DNA from: Pseudomonadota bacterium
GTDB lineage: Bacteria; Pseudomonadota; Gammaproteobacteria; Burkholderiales; Casimicrobiaceae
Reading direction: 5' to 3'
Length of the DNA stretch: 47,112 nucleotides
Assembly: GCA_018241785.1 (NCBI GenBank)
Contig: JAFEDF010000049.1
Location: forward strand, 1-47,112
A program made the position numbers and the translations under genes. The notes beneath the pieces are model-generated. The model saw nothing but the letters and a program-made list of their open reading frames with translations, was not told the origin of the DNA and made no database searches. This document shows positions 24,011 through 35,473 of the stretch, piece after piece; positions within the stretch are counted from its first letter, which is position 1, and each line of letters begins with the position of its first letter.

Positions 24011-25264
24011 GTGGCTGAGATCCGCAACTACACGATGAACTTCGGGCCGCAGCACCCGGCGGCGCACGGCGTGCTGCGCCTCGTGCTCGAGCTCGACGGC
24101 GAGGTCATCGCGCGCGCCGATCCGCACATCGGCCTCCTGCACCGGGCGACCGAGAAGCTCGCCGAGACGCGCACGTGGATCCAGTCGCTGCCGTACATGG
24201 ACCGGCTCGACTACGTTTCGATGATGTGCAACGAGCACGCGTACTGCCTCGCGATCGAGCGGCTGCTCGGCATCGAGATCCCCGAGCGTGCGCTCTACAT
24301 CCGCACGATGTTCGACGAGCTCACGCGGATCCTCAACCACCTGATGTGGCTCGGCTCGCACGCGCTCGACGTCGGCGCGATGACGGTGTTCCTGTATGCG
24401 TTCCGCGAACGCGAGGACCTGTTCGACATGTACGAAGCGGCGTCCGGCGCGAGGATGCACGCGGCGTACTACCGTCCGGGCGGCGTCTACCGCGACCTCC
24501 CGGAGCGGATGCCGCAGTACCAGGCGATGAAGTCACGCAACGCACGCGCGATGAAGGACCTCAACGCGAACCGCCAGGGGTCGCTCCTCGATTTCATCGA
24601 GGACTTCACGCGGCGCTTTCCGGCGTGCGTCGACGATTACGAGGTGCTGCTGACCGACAACCGCATCTGGAAGCAGCGCACCGTCGGCATCGGCGTGGTC
24701 AGCGCCGAGCGGGCGGTCGCGCTCGGCTTCACCGGGCCGATGCTGCGCGGCTCGGGCGTGCCGTGGGACCTGCGCCGCAAGCAGCCTTACGCGGCCTACG
24801 ACCGGATGGAGTTCGACATCCCGGTCGGGACGCACGGCGACTGCTACGACCGCTACCTCGTGCGCATTGCGGAGATGCGGCAATCGAACCGGATCGTCGC
24901 GCAGTGCGTCGACTGGCTGCGCCGGAACCCCGGACCGGTGATCGTCGACGACTACAAGGTGGCGCCCCCCCCGCGCGAGCGCATGAAGACGGGGATGGAG
25001 GACCTGATCCACCACTTCAAGCTGTTCTCGGAGGGGATCCACGTTCCTGCGGGCGAGGTCTACGCGGCGATCGAGCACCCGAAGGGCGAGTTCGGCGTCT
25101 ATGCGATCTCCGATGGAGCCAACAAGCCGTGGCGCATCAAGCTGCGCCCGCCCGACTACGTCCACCTCGCCGCACTCGACGAGATGGCGCGCGGGCACAT
25201 GATCGCCGACGTCGTCACCATCATCGGCACCCAGGACATCGTGTTCGGATCGATTGACCGATGA
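24011..25264 (+). CDS. nuoD: NADH-quinone oxidoreductase subunit D
   Basis: A 417-residue 49-kDa-family subunit forming the quinone pocket with NuoB. Seen: [22 protein letters not shown] near the N-terminus, [11 protein letters not shown], and the C-terminal [42 protein letters not shown]. The GTG at 24011 gives the usual 417-residue length; no ATG fits the family N-terminus. It overlaps nuoE by 4 nt. Confidence 0.96.
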   Translation: MAEIRNYTMNFGPQHPAAHGVLRLVLELDGEVIARADPHIGLLHRATEKLAETRTWIQSLPYMDRLDYVSMMCNEHAYCLAIERLLGIEIPERALYIRTMFDELTRILNHLMWLGSHALDVGAMTVFLYAFREREDLFDMYEAASGARMHAAYYRPGGVYRDLPERMPQYQAMKSRNARAMKDLNANRQGSLLDFIEDFTRRFPACVDDYEVLLTDNRIWKQRTVGIGVVSAERAVALGFTGPMLRGSGVPWDLRRKQPYAAYDRMEFDIPVGTHGDCYDRYLVRIAEMRQSNRIVAQCVDWLRRNPGPVIVDDYKVAPPPRERMKTGMEDLIHHFKLFSEGIHVPAGEVYAAIEHPKGEFGVYAISDGANKPWRIKLRPPDYVHLAALDEMARGHMIADVVTIIGTQDIVFGSIDR

Positions 25265-25797
25265 CGATGCTCTCCGATGCCGCGCGGGCGAAGATCGATC
25301 GCGAGATTGCCAAGTATCCGTCCGACCGCAGGCAGTCGGCGGTGATGGCTGCCCTCGCGATCGTCCAGGACGAGCACGGCTGGCTGCCGGTGCCGCTGAT
25401 GGACGAGATCGCGCGCTACCTCGGCATGCCGCCGGTCGCGGTCTACGAGGTCGCGACCTTCTACGAGATGTACAACCGCGCACCGACCGGGCGCTTCAAG
25501 ATCACGCTGTGCACGAACCTGCCGTGTGCGCTCGCCGGCGCCAATGCGGCGGCGAAGCAGCTCCATGACCGGCTCGGCGTCACCTTCGGCGAGACCACCG
25601 CCGACGGCTGCTTCACGCTGAAGGAGGGCGAGTGCATGGGTGCGTGCGGCGATGCGCCGGTGCTGCTCGTCAACAACAAGCGCATGGAGGGCTTCATGAC
25701 GGCGCCGAGGCTCGATGCGCTCCTCGACGAGCTCGCCGCGGCCGCAGCGCGCGGCGAGGGCGCCGCGAATCCGGTCGAACCGGAGCCGAAGGCATGA
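25261..25797 (+). CDS. nuoE: NADH-quinone oxidoreductase subunit E
   Basis: A 178-residue thioredoxin-like [2Fe-2S] subunit (N1a). Ligands: Cys84 and Cys89 (CTNLPC), Cys125 and Cys129 ([10 protein letters not shown]). A Pro/Glu-rich tail of about 20 residues follows the conserved domain. The start ATG overlaps the nuoD stop and the stop overlaps the nuoF start. Confidence 0.96.
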   Translation: MTMLSDAARAKIDREIAKYPSDRRQSAVMAALAIVQDEHGWLPVPLMDEIARYLGMPPVAVYEVATFYEMYNRAPTGRFKITLCTNLPCALAGANAAAKQLHDRLGVTFGETTADGCFTLKEGECMGACGDAPVLLVNNKRMEGFMTAPRLDALLDELAAAAARGEGAANPVEPEPKA

Positions 25798-27098
25798 ACG
25801 CGCCGTCCGGGTTCATCGACTACGGCCCCGACGCGGTGCTGCTCGCCGGCCTCAACGGGCGCAACTGGAGGCTCGCCGACTACGTCGCGCGCGGCGGCTA
25901 CGAGGCGCTGAAGAAGATCCTGGCGCACAAGACTCCGCCCGACGAGGTGATCGCGGAGGTGAAGAAATCGGGGCTGCGCGGGCGTGGCGGAGCCGGCTTC
26001 CCGACCGGGCTCAAGTGGAGCTTCATGCCGAAGCAGTACGCCGGCGACAAGTACCTCGTCTGCAACTCCGACGAGGGCGAGCCGGGGACGTTCAAGGATC
26101 GCGACCTCTTGCGCTACAACCCGCACGCGGTGTTCGAGGGCATGGCGATCGCCGCATGGGCCACCGGAAGCAACCGCGGCTACAACTACGTCCACGGCGA
26201 GATCTGGGACGTCTACGAGCGTTGCGAGGAGGCGATCGAGGAGGCGTATGCGGCGGGCCTGCTCGGCGACAACATCCTCGGCAGCGGCTTCTCGTTCCAC
26301 CTGTACAACCACCACGGTTACGGCGCATACATCTGCGGCGAGGAGACCGGGCTGCTCGAGTCGCTCGAAGGCAAGAAGGGCCTGCCGCGCTTCAAGCCGC
26401 CGTTCCCGGCCAATTTCGGGCTCTACGGCAAGCCGACGACGATCAACAACACCGAGACCTTTGCCGCCGTGCCGTGGATCATCAGGAACGGCGCCGAGTG
26501 GTTCCTCGGCCTCGGCCTGCCGAACAACGGGGGCACGAAGATCTTCTCGGTGTCGGGCGACGTCGCGCATCCCGCCAACTTCGAGGTGAAGCTCGGCACG
26601 CCGTTCCCGAAGCTGCTCGAAATGGCGGGCGGAGTGCGGGGCGGTCGACCGCTGAAGGCCGTGATCCCCGGAGGCTCGTCGGCACCGGTACTGCCGGGGG
26701 CGACGATGATGGACCTGACGATGGACTACGACTCGATCGCCAAGGCGGGATCGATGCTGGGGTCGGGTGCGGTGATCGTGCTCGACGACACACGCTGCAT
26801 GGTGCGGAGCCTCCTGCGGCTGTCGTACTTCTACTACGAGGAATCGTGCGGACAGTGCACGCCGTGCCGCGAAGGCACCGGCTGGATGTGGCGAATGGTC
26901 GACCGCATCGAGCACGGCAAGGGCCGCCGCGAGGATCTCGACGTCCTGAACCAGGTTGCCGACAACATCCAGGGCCGCACGATCTGTGCGCTCGGTGACG
27001 CCGCGGCGATGCCGGTCAGGAGTTTCATTCACCACTTCCGCGGCGAGTTCGAGCATCACATCGAGCACAAGCGCTGCCTCGTGCCGGATTACCTGTGA
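25794..27098 (+). CDS. nuoF: NADH-quinone oxidoreductase subunit F
   Basis: A 434-residue NADH-binding flavoprotein with FMN and cluster N3. Seen: the glycine-rich nucleotide site [17 protein letters not shown] region [33 protein letters not shown], and the N3 ligands Cys352, Cys355 and Cys358 ([14 protein letters not shown]) plus a cysteine near 398. The start overlaps the nuoE stop by 4 nt. Confidence 0.97.
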   Translation: MNAPSGFIDYGPDAVLLAGLNGRNWRLADYVARGGYEALKKILAHKTPPDEVIAEVKKSGLRGRGGAGFPTGLKWSFMPKQYAGDKYLVCNSDEGEPGTFKDRDLLRYNPHAVFEGMAIAAWATGSNRGYNYVHGEIWDVYERCEEAIEEAYAAGLLGDNILGSGFSFHLYNHHGYGAYICGEETGLLESLEGKKGLPRFKPPFPANFGLYGKPTTINNTETFAAVPWIIRNGAEWFLGLGLPNNGGTKIFSVSGDVAHPANFEVKLGTPFPKLLEMAGGVRGGRPLKAVIPGGSSAPVLPGATMMDLTMDYDSIAKAGSMLGSGAVIVLDDTRCMVRSLLRLSYFYYEESCGQCTPCREGTGWMWRMVDRIEHGKGRREDLDVLNQVADNIQGRTICALGDAAAMPVRSFIHHFRGEFEHHIEHKRCLVPDYL

Positions 27099-29458
27099 GC
27101 GCGCCGCTCGTCAACGTCGAGGTCGACGGCCGCACCGTGCAGGTGCCGAAAGGCAGCCCGCTGATCGAGGCCGCGGCGAAGCTCGGCATCTACGTGCCGC
27201 ACTTCTGCTATCACCGCAAGCTGTCGATCGCGGCGAACTGCCGCATGTGCCTCGTGCAGGTCGATAAGTCTCCGAAGCCGCTGCCGGCCTGCGCGACCCC
27301 GGTCGCCGAGGGGATGAAGGCGTGGACGCACTCGGAGCAGGCGATCACCGCGCAGCGCGGCGTGATGGAATTCCTGCTCATCAACCATCCGCTCGACTGC
27401 CCGATCTGCGACCAGGGCGGCGAATGCCAGCTGCAGGACCTCGCGGTCGGCTACGGCGCTTCCGCGTCGCGCTACATCGAGCCCAAGCGCGCCGTCGTCC
27501 ACAAGGAGCTCGGCCCGCTGATCTCGGCCGAGGAGATGACCCGCTGCATCCACTGCACGCGCTGCATCCGCGTCGGGCAGGAGGTCGGCGGCATCATGGA
27601 ACTCGGCATGATCGGGCGTACCGAGCACGCCGAGATCGTCTCTTTCGTCGGGCGCACGGTCGACTCGGAGCTCTCCGGCAACATGATCGACGTCTGCCCG
27701 GTGGGCGCACTGACGTCGAAGCCGTTCCGCTTCACCGCGCGCAACTGGGAGCTCACGCGGCGGCGCAGCGTGTCGCCGCACGATGGCCTCGGAGCCAACG
27801 TCGAGGTGCAGGTGAAGAACGACCGCGTGAAGCGCGTCGTGCCGTCGACGAACGAGGCCGTCAACGAGTGCTGGATCAGCGACAAGGACCGCTTCTCGTA
27901 CGAGGGGCTCTACGGCGAGGCGCGGCTGACCGCGCCGATGATCAAGCACGACGGCGAGTGGAAGGAGGTCGACTGGCCGGCCGCGCTCGAATTCACCGCG
28001 CAGGGTCTCGCCGACGCGGTGAAGAAGCGTGGCCCCGCCGCGCTCGGCACGCTCGTTTCCCCGCATGCAACGCTCGAGGAGATGGCGCTCGCCGCGCGCC
28101 TCACGCGCGGGCTCGGCAGCGACAACGTCGACTTCAGGCTGCGCCAGGCGGACTTTCGCGATGCAGGACTGCGCGACGGCATTCCGTGGCTGGGCATGCC
28201 GATCGCCGAAGTCGGGCAGCTCGACCGTGCGCTGGTGATCGGAAGCTTCCTGCGCAAGGATCACCCGCTGCTCGCGCACCGGCTTCGCGACGCGGCGAAG
28301 CGTGGCGCGCAGGTCACGATGCTGCACTCGACCGACGACGACTGGCTGATGCCCGTCGCACACCGGGCGATCGTGCCGCCGTCGCTCGTGCCGATGATGC
28401 TCGCCGAGATCGTCGTCGCCGCAGCGCAGGGAGCGGGCAAGCCCGCGCCGACGGCGCTCGCCGGCGTCGAGCCGACGGCAGGGGCCGAGGTGATCGCCGC
28501 GAGCCTCCTCTCGGGTGAAAAACGCGCGATCTTCCTCGGCAACTATGCGGTCCAGCACATCGAAGCGACGCAGATCGCCGCGCTCGCCGGCGCACTCGCC
28601 GCACTCACCGGAGCGGCGCTCGGCGTGCTGACCGAGGCCGCCAACACCGTCGGCGGCTACGTCGCCGGCGCGCTGCCGCAAGGCGGCGGCCTCGACGCGC
28701 AGGCGATGCAGGGCGTCGGCGGCGGCGAGGCGTGCCGCGCGTGGCTCGTCCTGCACGCCGAGCCCGAGTTCGACTGCGCCTACCCGGCGACTGCGCGGCA
28801 GGCGCTGCAGAAGGCAGATTTCGTCGCCGTGCTGTCGCCGTTCAGGCACGGCCTCGCCTACGCCGATGTCGTGCTCCCCGTCGCGCCGTTCACCGAGACC
28901 GCGGGAACCTTCGTCAACTGCGAGGGGCGCGCACAGTCGTTCCGCGGCGTCGCGGCGCCGCTCGGCGCCGCGCGCCCGGCGTGGAAGGTGCTGCGCGTGC
29001 TGGGGTCGCTCCTCGCCGTCGACGGCTTCGACGCCATCGCGAGCTCCGAGTCGGTGCGCGATGCGCTCCTCGCGGGAATCGCCAGCGACGGCTTCGTCGG
29101 CGGCCTCTCGAACTCGACCCGGGTCGAGATCGCGAAGCCGGCGACGGTCGCCGCTGCGGTCGAGCGGGTCGCCGACGTGCCGATTCATTTCGCCGATCCG
29201 CTGGTCCGCCGTGCAGCCTCGCTCCAGCAGACCGCCGACGCGCGCGCGCCGAAGGCTCAGATCCATCCGGCGCTGCTCGGCACGCTCGGCGTCGCGGAAG
29301 GGGCGCAGATCAGGCTGCGCCAGGGCGGCGGCGAAGCGGTGCTGGCTGCGCAGGCCGATCGCGGCGTTCCGCCGGGCGTGGTCCGCGTCGCGGCCGCCCA
29401 CCCGTCGACCTGCGGACTCGACGGGCTCTCGGGCCCGGTCACCGTGGAGCGTGTGTGA
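27095..29458 (+). CDS. nuoG: NADH-quinone oxidoreductase subunit G
   Basis: A 787-residue iron-sulfur subunit. N1b ligands Cys38, Cys49, Cys52 and Cys66; N5 ligands His98, Cys102, Cys105 and Cys111; N4 ligands Cys151, Cys154, Cys157 and Cys201. A molybdopterin-oxidoreductase-like domain follows, without molybdenum function in this family. The GTG start at 27095 overlaps the nuoF stop (GTGA). The C-terminal half is less conserved, as expected. Confidence 0.96.
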   Translation: MSAPLVNVEVDGRTVQVPKGSPLIEAAAKLGIYVPHFCYHRKLSIAANCRMCLVQVDKSPKPLPACATPVAEGMKAWTHSEQAITAQRGVMEFLLINHPLDCPICDQGGECQLQDLAVGYGASASRYIEPKRAVVHKELGPLISAEEMTRCIHCTRCIRVGQEVGGIMELGMIGRTEHAEIVSFVGRTVDSELSGNMIDVCPVGALTSKPFRFTARNWELTRRRSVSPHDGLGANVEVQVKNDRVKRVVPSTNEAVNECWISDKDRFSYEGLYGEARLTAPMIKHDGEWKEVDWPAALEFTAQGLADAVKKRGPAALGTLVSPHATLEEMALAARLTRGLGSDNVDFRLRQADFRDAGLRDGIPWLGMPIAEVGQLDRALVIGSFLRKDHPLLAHRLRDAAKRGAQVTMLHSTDDDWLMPVAHRAIVPPSLVPMMLAEIVVAAAQGAGKPAPTALAGVEPTAGAEVIAASLLSGEKRAIFLGNYAVQHIEATQIAALAGALAALTGAALGVLTEAANTVGGYVAGALPQGGGLDAQAMQGVGGGEACRAWLVLHAEPEFDCAYPATARQALQKADFVAVLSPFRHGLAYADVVLPVAPFTETAGTFVNCEGRAQSFRGVAAPLGAARPAWKVLRVLGSLLAVDGFDAIASSESVRDALLAGIASDGFVGGLSNSTRVEIAKPATVAAAVERVADVPIHFADPLVRRAASLQQTADARAPKAQIHPALLGTLGVAEGAQIRLRQGGGEAVLAAQADRGVPPGVVRVAAAHPSTCGLDGLSGPVTVERV

Positions 29459-30510
29459 TGCTCGAGCCGGTTGAGGCAGCGATGGGCGCTTGGTGGCTGC
29501 CCGTATGGACGATCGTCAAGGTGATCGTCATCGCGATCCCGCTGATCATCGCGGTCGCCTACCTCACGTACGCCGAGCGCAAGGTGATCGGGTGGATGCA
29601 GGTGCGCATCGGGCCCAACCGCGTCGGGCCGCTCGGACTGCTGCAGCCGTTCGCCGACGTGCTGAAGATGCTGTTCAAGGAGATCGTCGTTCCGTCGGGT
29701 GCGAGCCGGGCGCTCTTCTTCATCGCTCCGATGCTCTCGCTCGCCCCGGCGCTCGCCGCATGGGCGGTGATTCCGTTCACCGGGACGCTGGTGCTGTCGA
29801 ACATCAACGCCGGGCTTCTCTACATCCTCGCGATGAGCTCGCTCGGCGTCTACGGCGTGATCCTCGCCGGATGGGCGTCGAATTCGAAGTACGCGTTCAT
29901 CGGCTGCCTGCGCTCCGCCGCGCAGATCGTCTCCTACGAGATCGCGATGGGCTTCGCCCTCGTCGGCGTGCTGATGGCGGCGAACAGCCTCAACCTGCGC
30001 GACATCGTCGCCGGGCAGGAGGGGGGCGCTGCGTACTGGTACATCTGGCCGCTGTTGCCGCTCTTCGTCGTGTACCTCGTCGCGGGCATCGCCGAGACCA
30101 ACCGCCATCCGTTCGACATGGCCGAGGGCGAGTCGGAGATCGTCGCCGGCTTCCACGTCGAGTATTCGGGCATCGCGTTCGCGCTGTTCTTCCTCGCCGA
30201 GTACATGAACATGATCCTGATCTCGGCGCTGGCGACCGTCATGTTCCTCGGCGGGTGGCTTTCGCCGTTCCCGATCCTGAACGACGTGTCGGTTTTCGGC
30301 GCGCACCCGTTCGGCGACGGCATGCTGTGGATGGTGATCAAGTGGGCCGCCATCCTGCTGGTCTTCCTGTGGATTCGCGCGACGTTCCCGCGCTACCGCT
30401 ACGACCAGATCATGCGCCTTGGCTGGAAGGTGTTCATTCCGGTGACGCTGGTGTGGATCGTGTTCATCGGCGCGATGATGCAGACGCGTTACGCGGGCAT
30501 GTTCCACTGA
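29458..30510 (+). CDS. nuoH: NADH-quinone oxidoreductase subunit H
   Basis: A 350-residue membrane subunit linking the quinone site to the proton channels, with about eight helices. Signatures: [38 protein letters not shown] and [27 protein letters not shown]. The ATG at 29458 overlaps the nuoG stop by one base. Confidence 0.97.
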   Translation: MLEPVEAAMGAWWLPVWTIVKVIVIAIPLIIAVAYLTYAERKVIGWMQVRIGPNRVGPLGLLQPFADVLKMLFKEIVVPSGASRALFFIAPMLSLAPALAAWAVIPFTGTLVLSNINAGLLYILAMSSLGVYGVILAGWASNSKYAFIGCLRSAAQIVSYEIAMGFALVGVLMAANSLNLRDIVAGQEGGAAYWYIWPLLPLFVVYLVAGIAETNRHPFDMAEGESEIVAGFHVEYSGIAFALFFLAEYMNMILISALATVMFLGGWLSPFPILNDVSVFGAHPFGDGMLWMVIKWAAILLVFLWIRATFPRYRYDQIMRLGWKVFIPVTLVWIVFIGAMMQTRYAGMFH

Positions 30511-30526
30511 GGAAGCGAGACGAGCC

Positions 30527-31018
30527 GTGCTGCGCCGGATCCGCGAATTCTTCGACACCTGGCTCCTCGTCGAGCTCTTCAAGGGCATGGCGGTGACCGG
30601 GCGCTACCTCTTCGCGCGCAAGATCACCGTCCAGTTTCCCGAGGAGAAGACGCCGCAGAGCCCGCGCTTCCGCGGCCTGCACGCGCTTCGGCGCTATCCG
30701 AACGGCGAGGAGCGCTGCATCGCGTGCAAGCTGTGCGAGGCGATCTGCCCGGCGCTCGCGATCACCATCGAATCAGCGCAGCGGGCGGACGGAACGCGGC
30801 GGACGACGCGCTACGACATCGACCTCACCAAGTGCATCTTCTGCGGATTCTGCGAGGAGAGCTGCCCGGTCGACTCGATCGTCGAGACGCGCGTGCTCGA
30901 GTACCACGGCGAGCGGCGCGGCGACCTCTATTACACGAAGGAGATGCTGCTCGCGGTCGGCGACCGCTACGAAGAGCAGATCGCGGCCGACCGGGCCGAG
31001 GACGCCCGCTACCGATGA
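30527..31018 (+). CDS. nuoI: NADH-quinone oxidoreductase subunit I
   Basis: A 163-residue ferredoxin-like subunit carrying clusters N6a and N6b. Two CxxCxxCxxxCP motifs are complete: Cys64/67/70/74 and Cys103/106/109/113. GTG start at 30527, with GAGGAAG about 16 nt upstream as a rather distant ribosome site. It overlaps nuoJ by 4 nt. Confidence 0.97.
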   Translation: MLRRIREFFDTWLLVELFKGMAVTGRYLFARKITVQFPEEKTPQSPRFRGLHALRRYPNGEERCIACKLCEAICPALAITIESAQRADGTRRTTRYDIDLTKCIFCGFCEESCPVDSIVETRVLEYHGERRGDLYYTKEMLLAVGDRYEEQIAADRAEDARYR

Positions 31019-31614
31019 GCTTCCAGTCCTTCACCTTCTACGCCTTCGCCGCGATCCTCGTCATTGCGGCGCTGCGCGTGGTGACGACGCGCAACCCGGT
31101 GCACGCGGCGCTGTGGCTGGTGCTGTCGTTCTTCAGCGCCGCCGGCATCTGGATCCTCCTCGAGGCCGAGTTCCTGGCGATCGCACTGGTGCTCGTGTAC
31201 GTCGGCGCGGTGATGGTGCTGTTCCTGTTCGTCGTGATGATGCTCGATGTGAATTTCGAGGGCCTGCGCCAGCACTTTCGCAGCTACCTGCCGGTCGCCG
31301 CCGTGGTCGGCGTGCTGGTGCTGTTCGAGATGGCGCTCGTCATCATCGGCAGCCGCGTGGGCAGCGCCGTGACCGCGCCGCCGTCGCCGACGGGAAGCAA
31401 CACGAGCGCACTCGGCCGGCTGCTCTACGTCGAGTACGTGTATCCGTTCGAGATTGCCGCGGTGGTCCTGCTGGTCGCGATCGTCGCGGCCATCGCGTTG
31501 ACGCACCGCAAGCGGCGGGCGGTGAAGCACCAGGATCCGTCGCGGCAGGTGAAAGTGAGAGCGGCCGACCGGGTGAGGCTCGTCCGCCTGCCTTCGGAGC
31601 ATCCGCCGGGCTGA
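31015..31614 (+). CDS. nuoJ: NADH-quinone oxidoreductase subunit J
   Basis: A 199-residue membrane subunit with five helices. The conserved segment [29 protein letters not shown] contains the pi-bulge helix typical of NuoJ. A basic C-terminal tail of about 35 residues follows the last helix. The 70-nt gap to nuoK is the largest between nuo genes here after the 14-20 nt ones, and contains a GC-rich dyad. Confidence 0.94.
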   Translation: MSFQSFTFYAFAAILVIAALRVVTTRNPVHAALWLVLSFFSAAGIWILLEAEFLAIALVLVYVGAVMVLFLFVVMMLDVNFEGLRQHFRSYLPVAAVVGVLVLFEMALVIIGSRVGSAVTAPPSPTGSNTSALGRLLYVEYVYPFEIAAVVLLVAIVAAIALTHRKRRAVKHQDPSRQVKVRAADRVRLVRLPSEHPPG

Positions 31615-31684
31615 GCCGGCGTCACGCAGGGCCCCGCCGCCGGCGGCCGCTCGACGGCCGTGCCGCGGGGAAGAGGGAGAAGCG

Positions 31685-32005
31685 ATGCCGTCGTGGGGAG
31701 AGGTGACGCTTGCGCACTACCTCGTGCTGGGGGCGATCCTGTTCGCCATCAGCATGGCGGGAATCTTCCTCAATCGGCGCAACGTCATCATCATGCTGAT
31801 GGCGATCGAGCTGATGCTGCTCGCCGTCAACCTCAACTTCATCGCGTTCTCGCGCTACCTTGGCGACATGGCCGGGCAGGTGTTCGTGTTCTTCATCCTG
31901 ACGATCGCCGCGGCCGAATCGGCGATCGGCCTCGCCATCCTGGTGCTGCTGTTCCGCAATTCAGGATCGATCGACGTCGAGAAGTTCGACGAGCTCAAGG
32001 GATGA
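31685..32005 (+). CDS. nuoK: NADH-quinone oxidoreductase subunit K
   Basis: A 106-residue membrane subunit with three helices (MrpC-like). Conserved glutamates are seen in [16 protein letters not shown] and in [15 protein letters not shown]. The ATG at 31685 has a good GAGGGAGAAG ribosome site. A GTG at 31700 would give the more usual 101-residue length. Confidence 0.95.
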   Translation: MPSWGEVTLAHYLVLGAILFAISMAGIFLNRRNVIIMLMAIELMLLAVNLNFIAFSRYLGDMAGQVFVFFILTIAAAESAIGLAILVLLFRNSGSIDVEKFDELKG

Positions 32006-32012
32006 GCCGGCG

Positions 32013-33989
32013 ATGACGATGCAGGAGCTCTACCTTCTCGTGCCGCTCGCGCCGCTCGCGGCGTCGGTGGCCGTCGGGCTGTGGGGGCCGCGGCTCGGGC
32101 GCAGCGTGTCGCACTGGCTGTGCATCCTCGGCGTCGCCGCGTCGTTCGTCGCGTCGATCGTCATCGCGCGCGACGTGTACGCGGGCCACGTGTTCAACGG
32201 CGACGTCTACACGTGGGTGGCGTCGGGCGCGGTGAAGCTCTCGGTCGGGTTCCTGATCGATCCGCTGACCACGACGATGCTGCTCGTGGTCACCTTCGTG
32301 TCGCTGATGGTGCACGTCTATACCGTCGGCTACATGGCCGATGACCCCGGCTACACGCGCTTCTTCTCGTACATCTCGCTCTTCACGTTCTCGATGCTGA
32401 TGCTCGTGATGAGCAACAACTTCATGCAGCTCTTCTTCGGCTGGGAGGCGGTGGGGCTGGTGTCGTATCTGCTGATCGGCTTCTGGTACGAGCGGCCGAC
32501 GGCGATCTACGCGAGCCTCAAGGCGTTCATCGCCAACCGCTTCGGAGACTTCGGCTTCATCATCGGGCTCGGGCTCATCCTCGCCTGGTTCGGCACGCTC
32601 GACTACGCACCGGTGTTCGCGCGGGCGGGCTCGCTCGCCGGGGCGACGCTCACTCCGTGGCCGGGAGGGCACTGGTCGGTGCTGACGGCGATCTGCATCT
32701 GCCTCTTCGTCGGCGCCATGGGCAAGAGCGCGCAGGTGCCGCTCCACGTCTGGCTGCCGGACTCGATGGAGGGTCCGACGCCGATCTCGGCGCTGATCCA
32801 CGCGGCGACGATGGTGACGGCGGGCATCTTCATGGTGGCACGGATGAGCCCGCTCTTCGAATTGTCGGAGACGGCGCTCGCTTTCGTCACGGTGATCGGG
32901 GCGACGACGGCGCTCTTCATGGCGTTCCTCGGTGTCGTGCAGAACGACATCAAGCGCGTCGTCGCCTATTCGACGCTGTCGCAGCTCGGCTACATGACGG
33001 TCGCACTCGGCGTCTCCGCCTATTCGGCGGCGATCTTCCACCTGATGACGCACGCGTTCTTCAAGGCGCTGCTCTTCCTCACCGCAGGCTCGGTCATCAT
33101 CGCGATGCATCACGAGCAGGACATGCGCCGGATGGGCGGATTGCGGCGCTACATGCCGATCACCTACGTCACGACGGTCGTTGGCGCCCTGGCGCTCTCG
33201 GGCATCCCGCCTTTCGCCGGCTTCTATTCGAAGGACGCGATCATCGAGGCCGTCGCCAAGTCGCACGTCGGCGGGCAGGCCTACGCGTACTTCGCCGTCG
33301 TCGCCGGGGTGTTCTTCACCGGCCTCTACACGTTCCGCATGCTGTTCATGACCTTCCACGGCCCCGAGCGCTTCCGCGAGGCTGCGCCGCACGGCGAGCA
33401 CGCGCACGCCGCGGGTGACCCGCACGAGTCGCCTTGGGTGGTGACGGTGCCGCTGATCCTGCTCGCGATCCCGTCGATCTACTCGGGCTGGGCCTACGTG
33501 CAGCCGCTGCTGTTCGGAACCTGGTTCGGGAACTCGATCGACGTACGCGCCGGGCATGCGGTGGTGGCCGGGCTCGCGACCGAATGGCACGGGCCGCTCG
33601 AGTTCGCGCTGCATGCCGTCGCGACGCCGACGTTCTGGCTCGCGCTCGCCGGCATTGCGACGGCGGCCTACCTGTACCTCGTCAACCGCTCGCTGCCGGC
33701 GAAGATCGCGGCGCGCTTCAGCGGCCTCTACACGCTGCTCGTCAACAAGTACTACCTCGACGCGTTCAACGACTGGTTCGTCGCCGGCGGGTCACGCTGG
33801 CTCGGCAACTTCGCGTCGCGGTACGGCGACCGGACGATCATCGACGGCTGGGCCGTCAACGGCTCGGCGTGGCTCGTCGGCGTCGCATCGAAGGCGTTCC
33901 GGCGGCTCCAGTCGGGCTACGTCTACCACTACGCATTCGTGATGATCGTCGGCGTGTTCGGGCTGCTCTACTGGTGGGGCGTGCGGTGA
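32013..33989 (+). CDS. nuoL: NADH-quinone oxidoreductase subunit L
   Basis: A 658-residue antiporter-like proton-channel subunit with many helices and the long C-terminal lateral helix region. Signatures: LFFGWEAVGLVSYLLIGFW, GKSAQVPLHVWLPDSMEGPTPISALIHAATMVTAGIFM, and THAFFKALLFLTAGSVI. Starts 7 nt after nuoK. Confidence 0.97.
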   Translation: MTMQELYLLVPLAPLAASVAVGLWGPRLGRSVSHWLCILGVAASFVASIVIARDVYAGHVFNGDVYTWVASGAVKLSVGFLIDPLTTTMLLVVTFVSLMVHVYTVGYMADDPGYTRFFSYISLFTFSMLMLVMSNNFMQLFFGWEAVGLVSYLLIGFWYERPTAIYASLKAFIANRFGDFGFIIGLGLILAWFGTLDYAPVFARAGSLAGATLTPWPGGHWSVLTAICICLFVGAMGKSAQVPLHVWLPDSMEGPTPISALIHAATMVTAGIFMVARMSPLFELSETALAFVTVIGATTALFMAFLGVVQNDIKRVVAYSTLSQLGYMTVALGVSAYSAAIFHLMTHAFFKALLFLTAGSVIIAMHHEQDMRRMGGLRRYMPITYVTTVVGALALSGIPPFAGFYSKDAIIEAVAKSHVGGQAYAYFAVVAGVFFTGLYTFRMLFMTFHGPERFREAAPHGEHAHAAGDPHESPWVVTVPLILLAIPSIYSGWAYVQPLLFGTWFGNSIDVRAGHAVVAGLATEWHGPLEFALHAVATPTFWLALAGIATAAYLYLVNRSLPAKIAARFSGLYTLLVNKYYLDAFNDWFVAGGSRWLGNFASRYGDRTIIDGWAVNGSAWLVGVASKAFRRLQSGYVYHYAFVMIVGVFGLLYWWGVR

Positions 33990-33999
33990 GGCCGCGCGG

Positions 34000-35472
34000 A
34001 TGACGCCCTATCTGTCGCTGTCGATCTGGGTTCCGATTGCCGCCGGCATCGCCGTGCTCGGCTTTCGGCGCGAACAGGACGCGACGTTTGCGCGCTGGAT
34101 CGCGCTGGCAGGCGCGATCGCAGGCTTCCTGGTCACGATCCCGCTGTGGGTCGGCTTCGACACAAAGACCTCGGCGATGCAGTTCGTCGAGTACGCGTCG
34201 TGGATCCCGCGCTTCGACATCCATTACTACCTCGGTGTCGACGGCTTCTCGATGCTGTTCATCCTGCTGAACAGCCTGATGACGATCATCGTCGTGTGGG
34301 CGGGATGGGAGGTCATCCAGACGCGCGTCGCCCAGTACATGGCGTCGTTCCTCGTCATGTCGGGGATCATGAACGGCGTGTTCTGCGCGCTCGACGGCGT
34401 GCTGTTCTACGTGTTCTTCGAGGCGATGCTGATCCCGATGTACCTGATCATCGGGGTATGGGGCGGGCCGAACCGGATCTACGCAGCGCTCAAGTTCTTC
34501 CTCTACACGCTCCTCGGCTCGATCCTGATGCTGGTGGCGCTGATCTATCTCTACAGCGTGTCGCAGACCTTCGAGATCCTCGAGTGGTACCGCGTTCCGC
34601 TCTCCTTCGGCGTGCAGATCCTGCTGTGGATCGCCTTCTTCCTCGGCTTCGCGATCAAGGTGCCGATGTGGCCGGTGCACACGTGGCTGCCCGACGCGCA
34701 CGTCGAGGCGCCGACCGGCGGCTCGGTCGTCCTGGCCGCGATCATGCTGAAGATCGGCGGCTACGGCTTCGTGCGCTTCATCATGCCCATCGCACCCGAT
34801 GCGTCACGCTCCCTCACCGGCTTCATGATCGCGCTGTCGCTGATCGCGATCATCTACATCGGCTTCGTCGCGATCATCCAGGCCGACATGAAGAAGCTGA
34901 TCGCCTACTCGTCGGTCTCGCACATGGGCTTCGTCACGCTCGGCTTCTTCGTGTGGAGCCAGCTCGGCGTCGAAGGGGCGATGGTGCAGATGATCTCGCA
35001 CGCGTTCATCGCGGCGGCGCTCTTCCTTTGCATCGGAGTGATGTACGACCGGCTGCACTCGCGCCTGATCGCGGACTACGGCGGAGTGGTCAACTCGATG
35101 CCGCGGTTCGCCGCGCTGATGATGCTGTTCGCGATGGCGAACGTCGGGCTTCCGGGAACCTCGGGATTCGTCGGCGAGTTCCTCGTCATTCTCGCGTCGG
35201 TCAAGGCGAATTTCTGGATCGGCTTCGGCGCGGCGGTGTCGCTGATCCTCGGTGCGGCCTACACGCTCTGGCTGTACAAGCGCGTCATCTTCGGCGCCGT
35301 GGCGAATGCGCGCGTCGCCGCGATGAAGGACCTCAGCCGGCGCGAGTTCTGGATGCTGACGGTGCTGGCGGTCATGGTGCTGTGGATCGGCATCTGGCCG
35401 CGGCCGATCGTCGATGTCGTCCACGTGACCGCCGCGGACTTCCTCGTCACGGTGTCGCACTCGAAGCTCTGA
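34000..35472 (+). CDS. nuoM: NADH-quinone oxidoreductase subunit M
   Basis: A 490-residue antiporter-like proton-channel subunit. Signatures: VFFEAMLIPMYLIIGVWGGPNRIYAALKFFLYTLLGS, KVPMWPVHTWLPDAHVEAPTGGSVVLAAIMLKIGGYG, and SHMGFVTLGFF. Starts 10 nt after nuoL and ends 1 nt before nuoN. Confidence 0.97.
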   Translation: MTPYLSLSIWVPIAAGIAVLGFRREQDATFARWIALAGAIAGFLVTIPLWVGFDTKTSAMQFVEYASWIPRFDIHYYLGVDGFSMLFILLNSLMTIIVVWAGWEVIQTRVAQYMASFLVMSGIMNGVFCALDGVLFYVFFEAMLIPMYLIIGVWGGPNRIYAALKFFLYTLLGSILMLVALIYLYSVSQTFEILEWYRVPLSFGVQILLWIAFFLGFAIKVPMWPVHTWLPDAHVEAPTGGSVVLAAIMLKIGGYGFVRFIMPIAPDASRSLTGFMIALSLIAIIYIGFVAIIQADMKKLIAYSSVSHMGFVTLGFFVWSQLGVEGAMVQMISHAFIAAALFLCIGVMYDRLHSRLIADYGGVVNSMPRFAALMMLFAMANVGLPGTSGFVGEFLVILASVKANFWIGFGAAVSLILGAAYTLWLYKRVIFGAVANARVAAMKDLSRREFWMLTVLAVMVLWIGIWPRPIVDVVHVTAADFLVTVSHSKL

Positions 35473-35473
35473 C